64,000 nucleotides of DNA from Gloeocapsa sp. PCC 7428 (lineage in GTDB: Bacteria > Cyanobacteriota > Cyanobacteriia > Cyanobacteriales > Chroococcidiopsidaceae): contig NC_019745.1 of assembly GCF_000317555.1 (NCBI RefSeq), positions 1,984,001 to 2,048,000 on the forward strand. The letters are read 5' to 3'. Below, one piece after another: positions 1 through 10,100 of the stretch. Under the pieces are notes generated by a model. It searched no databases, was not told the origin of the DNA, and saw nothing but the letters and a program-made list of their open reading frames with translations. A program made the position numbers and the translations under genes. Each line of letters begins with the position of its first letter. Position 1 is the first letter of the stretch.

Positions 1-1469
1 GTTTAAATTATGCCAAAACTCAATCAATATTTAAAAGAAAAGATACTAATTCATTGCCCTTGTCGTTTAACCAGCAAATGCTCTGGTTTCTTCACCAATT
101 AGCCCCAGAAAGCCCCGTCTACAATATTCCGGTTGCTATTTTATTAGAGGGCCAACTCAATGTAAAAGCACTGAAGCAAAGTCTTAATCAAATTCGACAA
201 CGGCATGAAGTTTTGCAAACGTGTTTTCAGATACTAGAGGGGCAACCTGTGCAAGAGAGAGTTGCCGATTTTATCTTAGAGTTGCCTATCATTGATTTAC
301 AAGAATTTGCTGAAAGTAAACAGCAAGAATTGGTACAAGAATTAGCACAACAAGAATCTCAATATCCTTTCGATATATCGCGGGAACCATTGCTAAGAGT
401 CAAGCTATTGCGGTTGTGTGAGACTAAATATGTCATGTTATTTACAATGCACCATATTGTTTCTGATGCGTGGTCTCGCGGCGTAATTATTCGAGAATTA
501 GCGGCTTTGTATAAAGCTATTTGTTTTAATCAGCCGTCTCCCTTAGCGGAATTACCTATTCAATATGCAGACTTTGCTGCATGGCAAAGAGAATGGCTAC
601 AGGGAGAAGTTTTAGAGTCGCAGCTTTCTTATTGGAAAAAGCAACTAGCGGGTAAGCTTCCGGTAATTAATTTACCTACAGATAAACCCAGACCAGACGT
701 GCAGACTTTTCAAGGTGCTAGGCGATCGCGCATCTTACCAGAATCTTTAACTAAAGAGCTAAAGTCTTTTAGTCAACAGCAAGAAGTAACACTATTTACG
801 ACATTATTAGCTGGATTTTATATCTTAACTAGCTGGTATTCTCAACAAGAAGATATTATTATTGGTACAGATGTCGCGAATCGTACATGGGCTGAAACTG
901 AGGCATTAATTGGCTTTTTTATTAACCAATTAGTACTAAGAACAAAGGTATCAAACAACTCTAATTTTCAAGAATTTCTTATGCAGGTGCGGGAAGTAAC
1001 ATTAGGTGCTTACTCTCATCAATCTCTGCCTTTTAGTAAGTTAGTAGAAGTTATTAACCCCGATCGCGATCTCAGCCGTAACCCAATATTTCAAGTTAAA
1101 TTTGTCCTGCAAAATACCCCGATTCCACCTTTGGAAATCGTGGGGTTGACTATCACTGTTTTAGATGATGTTGATAACGGTACTGTTCCTCTTGATTTGT
1201 TGTTAGACATGATAGAAACAGATAAAGGGATGGTGGCTATATTGAAATATAATACAAATCTATTTAATATAAACACTATTGATAATATGTTAAAAAATTT
1301 CATGCAAGTTTTAACTATTATAATTCAGAATCCCAACTCTACAATATTAGAAATAAAAAACAATTTAACTGATTTCAGTCATAAAGAGAATGAGACTTAT
1401 AAAAATCAGCGTAAAGCATCTGAATATCAGAGCTTAAAGAAAATTAAAAGAAAAGAAGTGTTTTTATAA
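1..1469 (+). CDS. NRPS, C-terminal condensation domain (5' end outside window)
   Basis: The frame is open to the left edge. The first clear conserved motif is LPLSFNQQMLWFLHQL, which normally follows an inter-domain linker, so this is the end of a larger synthetase and not a protein starting at the TTG at 54. What is visible is one LCL-type condensation domain with HHIVSDAWS about 133 residues after base 54; the usual Gly of HHxxxDG is Ala. After the domain comes a Lys-rich tail ending QSLKKIKRKEV, which resembles the tails of the two other C-ending proteins here (ends 6136 and 27311) and is probably a docking segment. It would condense the upstream chain with the residue loaded by the next protein (starts 1523). 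What lies upstream (starter, acyl ligase, more modules) cannot be seen. Confidence 0.88.
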   Translation, partial: LNYAKTQSIFKRKDTNSLPLSFNQQMLWFLHQLAPESPVYNIPVAILLEGQLNVKALKQSLNQIRQRHEVLQTCFQILEGQPVQERVADFILELPIIDLQEFAESKQQELVQELAQQESQYPFDISREPLLRVKLLRLCETKYVMLFTMHHIVSDAWSRGVIIRELAALYKAICFNQPSPLAELPIQYADFAAWQREWLQGEVLESQLSYWKKQLAGKLPVINLPTDKPRPDVQTFQGARRSRILPESLTKELKSFSQQQEVTLFTTLLAGFYILTSWYSQQEDIIIGTDVANRTWAETEALIGFFINQLVLRTKVSNNSNFQEFLMQVREVTLGAYSHQSLPFSKLVEVINPDRDLSRNPIFQVKFVLQNTPIPPLEIVGLTITVLDDVDNGTVPLDLLLDMIETDKGMVAILKYNTNLFNINTIDNMLKNFMQVLTIIIQNPNSTILEIKNNLTDFSHKENETYKNQRKASEYQSLKKIKRKEVFL

Positions 1470-1522
1470 TAAATATAATTCACTATTTTACTTAAAACCT
1501 GTTAAATAAAATTGTTAGAAAG

Positions 1523-4500
1523 ATGCAAACACAAATACATGGATTTAGACTTTCGCCACAACAACGGCGTTTGTGGCTATTACAAAATAATTCTTCTGCT
1601 TACCAGTCATATTGTGCAATTCTTTTAGAAGGAAATTTAAATCAAGAAATTTTAAAAGCAGCCTTACATCAAGTCATCAATAGACATGAAATTTTGCGAA
1701 CCAACTTCCACACTTACAACGGAGTTATGAAAATTCCTGTTCAAGTAATTAGCGATCGCGTCAATAATCTATCGCTTTCTGAACATCATTTTCCGCAACA
1801 AGAAACTTTAGAAAATAGCTTAGAACAGTTACTGCAATCTTTATGTCAAAGGAAATTTGATTGTGAACAAGAATCACTTTTACACGCTGATTTAGTGACT
1901 ATATCGCCAGAAAAACATATATTATTGATTAGTTTGCCTGCTCTGTGTGCTGATTTAGAATCATTAAATATTTTATTGGTTGAGCTTAGTAGATGTTACA
2001 CTGCTTGTTTTTATGGTGAAGAAATTGCTGGAGAACCCATGCAATATGCTGAAATTGCTGAATGGCAAAATGAGGTTTTAGAGTCAGAAGAAGCAGAATT
2101 AAATGAAGAGAAGCAGTTAAACATAGATAGTATTTTAAATTCCAAACTACCTTATTCAAATCAGCAAACACGAAATTTATATTTTAATCCTCAATATTAT
2201 AGTAGAAAAATTCAGCCGAATTTGGTGGCACAGATAGATGCAATTTCACAAAAAGTAAATAGTAATACTGATGTATTCCTCTTAACTTGCTGGCAAATAT
2301 TACTTTGGCGTTTAACTCAAAGTACAGATTTAATTATCGGCACCGCTAGCAGTGGTCGTAACTACGAAGAATTACAATATTCTTTAGGAATATTAAGTAA
2401 ATATTTACCTCTACATTGCCGACTCGAAGAAAAACATGAATTTATAAGTCTATTATCACAGGTAAAAGAAGCTACAGAAGACCTATTTGAATTACACGGT
2501 AGGTTTGCCTGGAAGAAAAATATAGAGTTAGACCCAGAAAGTTTATTCTTCCCATTTTGCTTTGAATTTACTTCTACTGTAGCCAAGCAATATGCAGGCG
2601 ATATTTGCTTTTCAATTTATAAACAGTATGCTTGTATTGACAGATTTCACCTCAAATTATCTTGTGTTCGTCAAGAGGATGGTATAAAGCTTGAATTTTT
2701 CTATGATGCTAATGTCTATACTTTAGAAGCTATTGAGCGTTTAGCAAGTCAATTCGAGACACTTTTAGCGAGTGTAATTGAGAATCCCCAACGAGCGATC
2801 GCTAGCTTTGACATCCTTAGTTTTCAAGAACGCACTCAACTTTTAGTTGAATTTAACAACACAAAAACCGTTGTTCCTCAATACCAATGCATACATCAGT
2901 GGTTTGAGTCGCAGTGCGATCGCACGCCAAACGATGTTGCAGTAGTGTATGACAACCAGCAACTAACTTACAGTGAACTAAACGCACGCGCCAATCAGTT
3001 AGCTCATTACCTGCAACAGATAGGTGTAAGCTCAGAAGTCATAGTCGGGATTTGCTTAGAGCGATCGCTAGAGATGGTAATTGGAGTGTTAGCAATTCTG
3101 AAAGCAGGTGGAGCTTACTTACCATTAGATCCCAACCATCCCAAAGAACGGTTAGCTTTTATTTTAGAAGAAACCTCTGCACCCATACTCTTAACTCAAC
3201 AACACCTGCTCCCAGTTCTTCCTACTCGCAGTGCTAAAGTACTTTGCTTAGACTGTGATTGGGAAAAAGTTGAGCAGCAAAATACATCTAACCCGACTAG
3301 CCAGACCATTTCTGATAACCTAGCCTATATTATTTATACTTCCGGCTCCACTGGTAAACCAAAAGGAACGCTCATTCCCCATCGAGGACTCGTTAATTAT
3401 CTTACTTGGTGTACCCAAGCCTATGCAGTTCAAGAAGGCAAAAGAACTATAGTTCACTCTTCTCTAGCCTTTGACCTTACCATTACGAGTCTATTTTCCC
3501 CCTTATTAGTAGGACGTTGCGTAGAACTCCTCCCAGAAGACCAAAGCATCGAGTCTTTACGCAATGCTTTATCTCAAGGCTCAAACTATAGCTTAGTAAA
3601 AATTACACCTGCGCATTTGCAATTACTCTCACACCAATTATCACCTTCACAAGCAAATGGTTGCACCAGAGCTTTGATCGTCGGTGGCGAAAACTTGCTA
3701 GCACAAAGCGTTAGCTTCTGGCAAAAGTTTGCACCAGACACAATGCTAATTAATGAATATGGACCAACAGAGACGGTTGTGGGTTGCTGTATTTATCAAG
3801 TACCCCAGGATGAAACACTCTCAGGCTCAATTCCTATTGGTCATCCCATCGCCAACACCCAACTGTACGTCCTCAATAAGTACTACCAGCCAGTACCCAT
3901 AGGAGTTCCAGGTGAACTATATATTGGTGGCGCAGGTGTAGCGAGAGGATACTTAAATCGTCCTCAACTCACAGCAGAAAAATTTATTCCCAATCCCTTT
4001 AGTGACGAACCAGGTACAAGGCTATATAAGACAGGTGATTTAGTTCGTTTTCGTTTAGACGGAAATTTAGAGTTTCTAGGAAGAATAGATAATCAAGTAA
4101 AAGTAAGAGGCTTTCGGATCGAATTAGGAGAAATCGAAGCATTACTGGTACAACATCCAGCCGTAGAGGAAGCAGTCGTCATAGTACGCGAGGATACACC
4201 AGGCGACGAGCGTTTGGTAGCTTACGTTGTGCCTGATAGTCATGTAACTCCAGTTCCTAGCGAACTGCGGAGTTATCTAAAAGAGCAACTACCAGAATAT
4301 ATGCTACCATCAGTGTTTATCCTGTTAGATAGTCTGCCATTAACAACTAATGGTAAAATAAACCGTCAAGCTCTACCTGCACCGCACCAAGCAGATATTG
4401 CTCAACTAGGAAATATCTTTGTCGCTCCTCACACACCTGTCGAAGAAATGCTCGCTGGAGTTTGGGCGCAAATCCTCCACTTAGAGCAAGTTGGTATCCA

Positions 4501-6136
4501 TGACAATTTTTTTGATTTAGGTGGACACTCTCTCATTGCTACTCAGGTAATTTCCCAAGTACGAAAAGCGTTTGGGGTAGAACTCACACTACACCATTTG
4601 TTTAAATCACCTACAGTAGCTGGACTTGCCAAACATATAGAAATTGCATTGAAGGCTGAACCACAAATAAATTCAGAACCTTCTCTAGAACGTGTTTCAC
4701 GTGATGAAGAATTACCCTTGTCTTTTGCGCAACAAAGGTTGTGGTTTCTCTATCAATTAGATCCCAACTCAACAGCTTACAATGGTTCCGACTTGGTGCG
4801 ACTGCAAGGAACACTAAATGTAGCTGCACTAGAGGACAGTATTAACGAGATCGTGCGGCGACATGAAGTTTTACGGACGTACTTTGCAGTTGTGGAAGGG
4901 CGACCAATTCAAAAGATTATTTCTGAATTAAGAGTAACTCTACCAATTGTAAATCTACAGCATTTACCAGTAATTGAAAGAGAAAAAGAAGTACAAAGGC
5001 TAGAAGGAGAAAATGCCCAGCAGCCATTTGATTTGACACAAGCGCCATTGCTGCGGTTGGTGCTTTTGCGTCTCACTCAACAAGAACACATCTTGTTAGT
5101 AACAATGCACCATATTATCTCTGATGCTTGGTCAGCAGGAGTGTTTATCCGCGAGGTGTCAGCACTTTACGAAGCATTTTCAGCTGGAAAACCTTCTTTG
5201 CTCCCAGAGTTACCAATTCAATATGCTGATTATGCAGTATGGCAACAGCAATGGTTACAAAAAGAAAGGCTTGACACCCAATTAACCTACTGGAAGCAAC
5301 AGTTAGAGAACGCTAAAACAATTCTAGAATTACCAACAGATAAACCCCGTACCCAACTACAAACTTCTTTAGGGAAAAAACACTCGTTCGCCCTATCTGC
5401 AACACTAACTGACAAGCTCAAATCTCTCAGTCAGCAAAAAGGTGTCACTTTATTTATGACTCTGCTGACAGCTTTCAATACTTTGCTATACCACTATACA
5501 AAGCAAGAAGATATCCTTGTCGGTTCTCCTATTGCTAACCGTAACCGTAGTGAATTAGAGGGGTTAATTGGCTTTTTTGTCAACACTCTAGTATTACGGA
5601 CTAATCTCTCTCATAACCCTAGTTTTCAAGAGTTATTGCAACGGGTACGAGAAACAGCTTTAGGAGCTTATGCACACCAAGACTTACCTTTCGAGAAGTT
5701 AGTAGCAGAACTACAACCAGAGCGCAATTTAAATTATTCACCACTATTTCAAGTATGGTTTGTTTTACAAAATGCTCCTAAATTCAATATTGAAATGGAA
5801 GGGCTAAATCTTAGCTTTTTAGAAAGTGAAAGTGGTACGGTTCGCCATGATTTAAAGCTGCAATTTACACAAACACCAGAAGGACTACAAGGTTTTTTTG
5901 AGTATAAAACAGATTTATTTCATGCTACTACTATTACTCGCATGGCAGTTGTTTTAGAAACCCTACTAACAACTGTTGTGGAACAACCTGAGATTCTACT
6001 CGACCAGCTATTACAACTATTGCAGGAAACAGAAAAACAACAGCAACTTATTCAAAATCAAGAACTACAACAAGCCCGAATTCAGAAGTTGGGCAAAGTT
6101 GGACGCAAGGCAATTACTGGCAGAATTGAATCATAA
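1523..6136 (+). CDS. NRPS, I-A-T-C (Asn/Asp-type module with interface-like domain)
   Basis: This 1537-residue synthetase reads: condensation-like domain (about 1-435), adenylation (about 450-950), carrier (Ser1003 in LGGHS), condensation (about 1060-1480, HHIISDAWS), basic tail. The N-terminal domain keeps the condensation fold signatures (LSPQQRRLWLLQ start, NRHEILRTNF) but has PALCAD where HHxxxD belongs. Both histidines are gone, so it should not form peptide bonds. It resembles the 'interface' domain that docks TauD-type beta-hydroxylases in siderophore NRPSs (family knowledge; the assignment is inference). The A-domain pocket read by eye is D-L-T-K-I-G-E-V-G(-K), closest to Asn codes (DLTKLGEVGK) and related to Asp codes. 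The tail QKLGKVGRK is a likely docking segment for the protein starting at 7190, with the hydroxylase gene between them. Confidence 0.92.
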   Translation: MQTQIHGFRLSPQQRRLWLLQNNSSAYQSYCAILLEGNLNQEILKAALHQVINRHEILRTNFHTYNGVMKIPVQVISDRVNNLSLSEHHFPQQETLENSLEQLLQSLCQRKFDCEQESLLHADLVTISPEKHILLISLPALCADLESLNILLVELSRCYTACFYGEEIAGEPMQYAEIAEWQNEVLESEEAELNEEKQLNIDSILNSKLPYSNQQTRNLYFNPQYYSRKIQPNLVAQIDAISQKVNSNTDVFLLTCWQILLWRLTQSTDLIIGTASSGRNYEELQYSLGILSKYLPLHCRLEEKHEFISLLSQVKEATEDLFELHGRFAWKKNIELDPESLFFPFCFEFTSTVAKQYAGDICFSIYKQYACIDRFHLKLSCVRQEDGIKLEFFYDANVYTLEAIERLASQFETLLASVIENPQRAIASFDILSFQERTQLLVEFNNTKTVVPQYQCIHQWFESQCDRTPNDVAVVYDNQQLTYSELNARANQLAHYLQQIGVSSEVIVGICLERSLEMVIGVLAILKAGGAYLPLDPNHPKERLAFILEETSAPILLTQQHLLPVLPTRSAKVLCLDCDWEKVEQQNTSNPTSQTISDNLAYIIYTSGSTGKPKGTLIPHRGLVNYLTWCTQAYAVQEGKRTIVHSSLAFDLTITSLFSPLLVGRCVELLPEDQSIESLRNALSQGSNYSLVKITPAHLQLLSHQLSPSQANGCTRALIVGGENLLAQSVSFWQKFAPDTMLINEYGPTETVVGCCIYQVPQDETLSGSIPIGHPIANTQLYVLNKYYQPVPIGVPGELYIGGAGVARGYLNRPQLTAEKFIPNPFSDEPGTRLYKTGDLVRFRLDGNLEFLGRIDNQVKVRGFRIELGEIEALLVQHPAVEEAVVIVREDTPGDERLVAYVVPDSHVTPVPSELRSYLKEQLPEYMLPSVFILLDSLPLTTNGKINRQALPAPHQADIAQLGNIFVAPHTPVEEMLAGVWAQILHLEQVGIHDNFFDLGGHSLIATQVISQVRKAFGVELTLHHLFKSPTVAGLAKHIEIALKAEPQINSEPSLERVSRDEELPLSFAQQRLWFLYQLDPNSTAYNGSDLVRLQGTLNVAALEDSINEIVRRHEVLRTYFAVVEGRPIQKIISELRVTLPIVNLQHLPVIEREKEVQRLEGENAQQPFDLTQAPLLRLVLLRLTQQEHILLVTMHHIISDAWSAGVFIREVSALYEAFSAGKPSLLPELPIQYADYAVWQQQWLQKERLDTQLTYWKQQLENAKTILELPTDKPRTQLQTSLGKKHSFALSATLTDKLKSLSQQKGVTLFMTLLTAFNTLLYHYTKQEDILVGSPIANRNRSELEGLIGFFVNTLVLRTNLSHNPSFQELLQRVRETALGAYAHQDLPFEKLVAELQPERNLNYSPLFQVWFVLQNAPKFNIEMEGLNLSFLESESGTVRHDLKLQFTQTPEGLQGFFEYKTDLFHATTITRMAVVLETLLTTVVEQPEILLDQLLQLLQETEKQQQLIQNQELQQARIQKLGKVGRKAITGRIES

Positions 6137-6152
6137 TTAAACACATAGAGAA

Positions 6153-7163
6153 ATGAATTTAAAAACATTCAAAAGAAAATCAATTACAGTTTCTTCAGAA
6201 AACTTGGTGACAACCAATTTCTTAAAACCCACTCAACAACTACCTCTTGTCATTCAACCTGCTGTCGATGGCGTGAATTTAGTCAGTTGGGCTAGCAGTA
6301 ACTGTGACTGGATAGAAAAACAATTAATTCAATATGGAGGTCTGCTTTTTCGCAACTTTCAAATTAATAATCATAGCGAATTTGCTAATTTTATGCAGGC
6401 TATAGCAGGAGAATTAATCGAATATTCTTATCGCTCAACTCCGCGTAGTCAAGTTGATGGTAAGATATACACATCAACAGAATATCCACCCGATCAATCA
6501 ATTCCTTTACATAACGAAATGGCCTATTCTCTTAATTGGCCAATGAAAATTGCTTTCTTTTGTGTAAAGGCAGCAGAGCAAGGTGGAGAAACACCAATTG
6601 CTGATAGTCGTAAAGTATTTCAACGAATAGATCCAAAAATCAAAGAGCGATTTATTCAGAAAAATATTATGTACGTCCGTAATTATGGACAAGGAATTGA
6701 TTTATCTTGGGAAACTGTATTCCAAACTAACGATAAAGCCGAAGTCGAAGCTTATTGTCAATCTACTGGCATTGATTTTACATGGCTAGATGGAAATAAA
6801 CTTAGAACTTGTCAAGTTTGTCAAGCTGTTGCTACCCATCCTCAAACTGGCGATTTAGTTTGGTTTAATCAAGCACATTTATTTCATATCTCAAGCCTAA
6901 AAGCTGAAGTTCGCCAATCTTTACTTGCTGTACTAAATGCTGAGGAATTGCCACGAAACTCTTATTATGGAGATGCTTCAGAAATTGAAATATCTGTATT
7001 AGAAGAAATCCAAGCAATATATGAGCAAGAAACAGTAACATTCTCTTGGCAAGAAGGAGATATTTTATTACTAGATAATATGCTAGTTGCTCATGGGCGT
7101 AAGCCATTCACAGGTGCGAGAAAAGTTTTAGTAGGTATGGCGCAACCTCATAGCAGCAAATAA
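6153..7163 (+). CDS. TauD/SyrP-like Fe(II)/2-oxoglutarate beta-hydroxylase
   Basis: This 336-residue TauD-family dioxygenase has the iron facial triad visible as H120-x-E122 (LHNEMAYS) and H314 (VAHGRKPF), with R323 nearby to bind 2-oxoglutarate. HxE instead of HxD is the form used by NRPS-associated amino-acid beta-hydroxylases such as AsnO. There is no signal peptide, so it acts in the cytosol. It lies 16 bp after one interface-containing synthetase and 26 bp before another, both with Asp/Asn-type A domains. I infer that it beta-hydroxylates carrier-bound Asp or Asn. There are three candidate modules and only this one hydroxylase in view, so it may serve several, or further copies may lie to the left. 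Halogenation is unlikely because the carboxylate ligand is kept. Confidence 0.85.
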   Translation: MNLKTFKRKSITVSSENLVTTNFLKPTQQLPLVIQPAVDGVNLVSWASSNCDWIEKQLIQYGGLLFRNFQINNHSEFANFMQAIAGELIEYSYRSTPRSQVDGKIYTSTEYPPDQSIPLHNEMAYSLNWPMKIAFFCVKAAEQGGETPIADSRKVFQRIDPKIKERFIQKNIMYVRNYGQGIDLSWETVFQTNDKAEVEAYCQSTGIDFTWLDGNKLRTCQVCQAVATHPQTGDLVWFNQAHLFHISSLKAEVRQSLLAVLNAEELPRNSYYGDASEIEISVLEEIQAIYEQETVTFSWQEGDILLLDNMLVAHGRKPFTGARKVLVGMAQPHSSK

Positions 7164-7189
7164 TTTAAATATATAAGTACATTAGAATT

Positions 7190-10100
7190 ATGCAAGCTCT
7201 ATCTATAGAAGGCTTTCAAATTTCACCTCAGCAAAAACGCTTATGGTTATTACAACAAGAAAACAACCATCAGCCATATCGCATTCAGTGTACAATTTTA
7301 GTAGAGGGAAATATTAAATATAGAATTTTAGAAAAAGCCATATATAATATTTGGGCTAAATATGAAATTTTACGTACTAGCTTTCCTACCTTGACGGAAA
7401 TGGCAGTTCCTTTACAGGTTATTGGAGAGGAAGCATCTTTAAAGCTTAATTATTATGATTTGCATGATTTAGATACAAAAAGCCAACAAATAAATATTAA
7501 TAATCTACTTTCAGAAGTTAATAAATTAGATTTTGACTTAGAAAAAGGTTTTACTAGTAAGGTTGATGTAATTAAACAATCTGATAATCATTGCATTTTA
7601 CTGATAGCGATATCAGCTATTTGTGCAGATAGAATATCCTTGCACCATCTTGTACATGATATTAGTGCCACTTATGATGCTTATTTGCAGGAGCATGAGC
7701 TAGAAGATACACCTTTACAATATGCAGATATTGCTGCTTGGCAAAATGATTTATTAATAGGAGATGAAGCAGAAACAGCTAAAGATTATTGGCACAACCA
7801 AAAAGTATCTAATTCTTTCATAAGTAAATTACCAAACGAAAAAAAAGTTAATCAAAAACAAATATTTGAACCCAAAGCTATTAGCATCAACTTTGACGCT
7901 ACTGCGATAACTAATATTACAGCGATCGCCCAAAAATACTCTGTTGAACTTTCGATAGTTTTGATGGCTTGCTGGCAAATTCTATTGTGGCGTTTGACTA
8001 ACAAATCCGAAGCTGTTTTCGCTTGGTGTTGTGACGGGAGAAATTACGAAGAATTACACTCAGCAGTCGGATTATTAGCTAAATCTTTACCTATTCGTAT
8101 TCAAGCACAAGAAGAATATATAATTGCAGATATATTAAAACAGTTAGATGAAACAATAAATGAAGCTTCTCAATGGCAAGACTTATTGAATGCAGAAGAG
8201 TTTTTCACTGCGACTCAAGATCCTCAAGAATTATCATTTTTACCCTTTGCCTTTGAATTTGTATCCCAACCCAGTCAATATTTTGCTGGTGACGTAACCT
8301 TTTCTATTCAAAAAATATATAGCTGTATTGAGCGCTTCAAGGTAAAGTTATTATGCTGGCAACAAGCTGATTCACTTGCAGCAGAATTATATTATGATGC
8401 TAACTTATTTAAGCAAAAAGACATTGAACGTTTAGCAGCACAATTTCAGATTTTAAGTAGTGCAATAAACAATTCATATTCAATTGCTCAGCTAGAAATT
8501 CTGTCTCCACAAGAACGTCAGCAACTCTTAGTAGATAATAATACAAAAACTACTTCTCCTCCATATCAGTGCATTCATCACTGGATTGAAGCACAGGCTA
8601 ATAGTACACCAAACAATCTTGCTGTTATTTTTGACAATCAACATTTAACCTATCAAGAACTAAATGCCAAAGCTAACAACTTAGCTAATCATTTGGCATC
8701 ATTGGGAGTTCAACCAGAAACTGTAGTTGCACTTTGCGTTGAACGTTCTTTGGATATGATAGTTGGTATCCTGGGCATTCTCAAAGCAGGCGCAGCATAC
8801 TTACCTATAGAACCTTCTTTACCCGAAGCAGCATTAGCCTTTAGATTGCAGGATGTTCAAGTATCGGTGCTGGTAACACAAAAGCACCTTGTTGAAAAAA
8901 TAAATTTCCAAGCGCAGATAATTTGTATTGATGCAGATATAAGCGATTCGCCTCAAGATAACATTCGCAAGTCTGCTAATCCAGAAAACTTGGCTTACGT
9001 TATCTACACCTCTGGTTCAACAGGTAAACCCAAAGGTGTTGCAATTGAACATCGGCAAATAGTCAATTATGTTAACGGTATATTAGAAAAACTTGATTTA
9101 CCAGATGCGGCTAGCTTCGCCACTGTTTCTACCTTCGCCGCAGACTTAGGTAACACAGCGATTTTCTCAGCGTTGTGTACAGGTGGATGCTTGCATATCA
9201 TTGCAGAAGAACGTGCTACAGATCCCGTTGCATTTGCCGAATATTGCGATCGCTATTCTATAGATTGCCTCAAAATAGTTCCTTCACACCTATCAGCTTT
9301 ATTATCAGGTTCATATCCCAGAAAACTTCTACCACGTCAGCACCTCATTCTTGGTGGTGAAGCTGCAACCTGGGATTTAATTAAACGGGTACGTGAATTA
9401 GCACCAGAATGCAAAATTCTTAACCACTACGGTCCAACAGAAACTACCGTTGGTGTACTCACCTATCCTGTAGAGGAAATCTCTAGTGATACGTCATCCA
9501 ATAGTGTACCTCTCGGTCGTCCTTTAGCCAATACCCAAATATATTTACTCGATAAATATTGCCAACTCGTCCCTTTAGGTGTGACAGGAGAAATCTATAT
9601 AGGTGGCGATAATATAGCTAGAGGATATATAAATCAACCAGAACTAACTAACGAGCGATTTATTCGTAATCCATTCAGTAGTAAACCTGAAGCAAGACTT
9701 TATAAAACTGGGGATTTAGGACGCTATACACCTGATGGTAACTTAGAATTTTTGGGTCGAATTGATGACCAAGTGAAATTATATGGTCATCGCATTGAAC
9801 TAGGAGAAATTGAAGCTGTACTTTGTCAACATTCACAAGTAAAACAATTAGTTGTAGTTGCAGAAGAAGCTCATCCAGGGAAAAAGCAGCTTGTCGCTTA
9901 TATAGTTGGGCAAGAAGATTTAAAACCTGCTGAATTGCGCGATTTTATCAAACAAAAACTACCTGACTATATGGTGCCTTCACAATTTTTGTTCTTGAAG
10001 GCTTTACCATTAACAGCTAATGGTAAAATCGATAAAAAAGCTTTACTAGCAACAGATGTAGTTAGACCAGAATTACAAGCTGCTTTTGTCGCCCCGCGTA

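Noticed and set aside
54-56. TTG as the start of the first synthetase
   Set aside because: The frame is open to the window edge and the motif there normally follows an inter-domain linker, so the gene is partial.
1523-2860. The N-terminal domain as a starter condensation domain
   Set aside because: The catalytic histidines are absent in all three copies and each follows a protein that already ends in a C domain.
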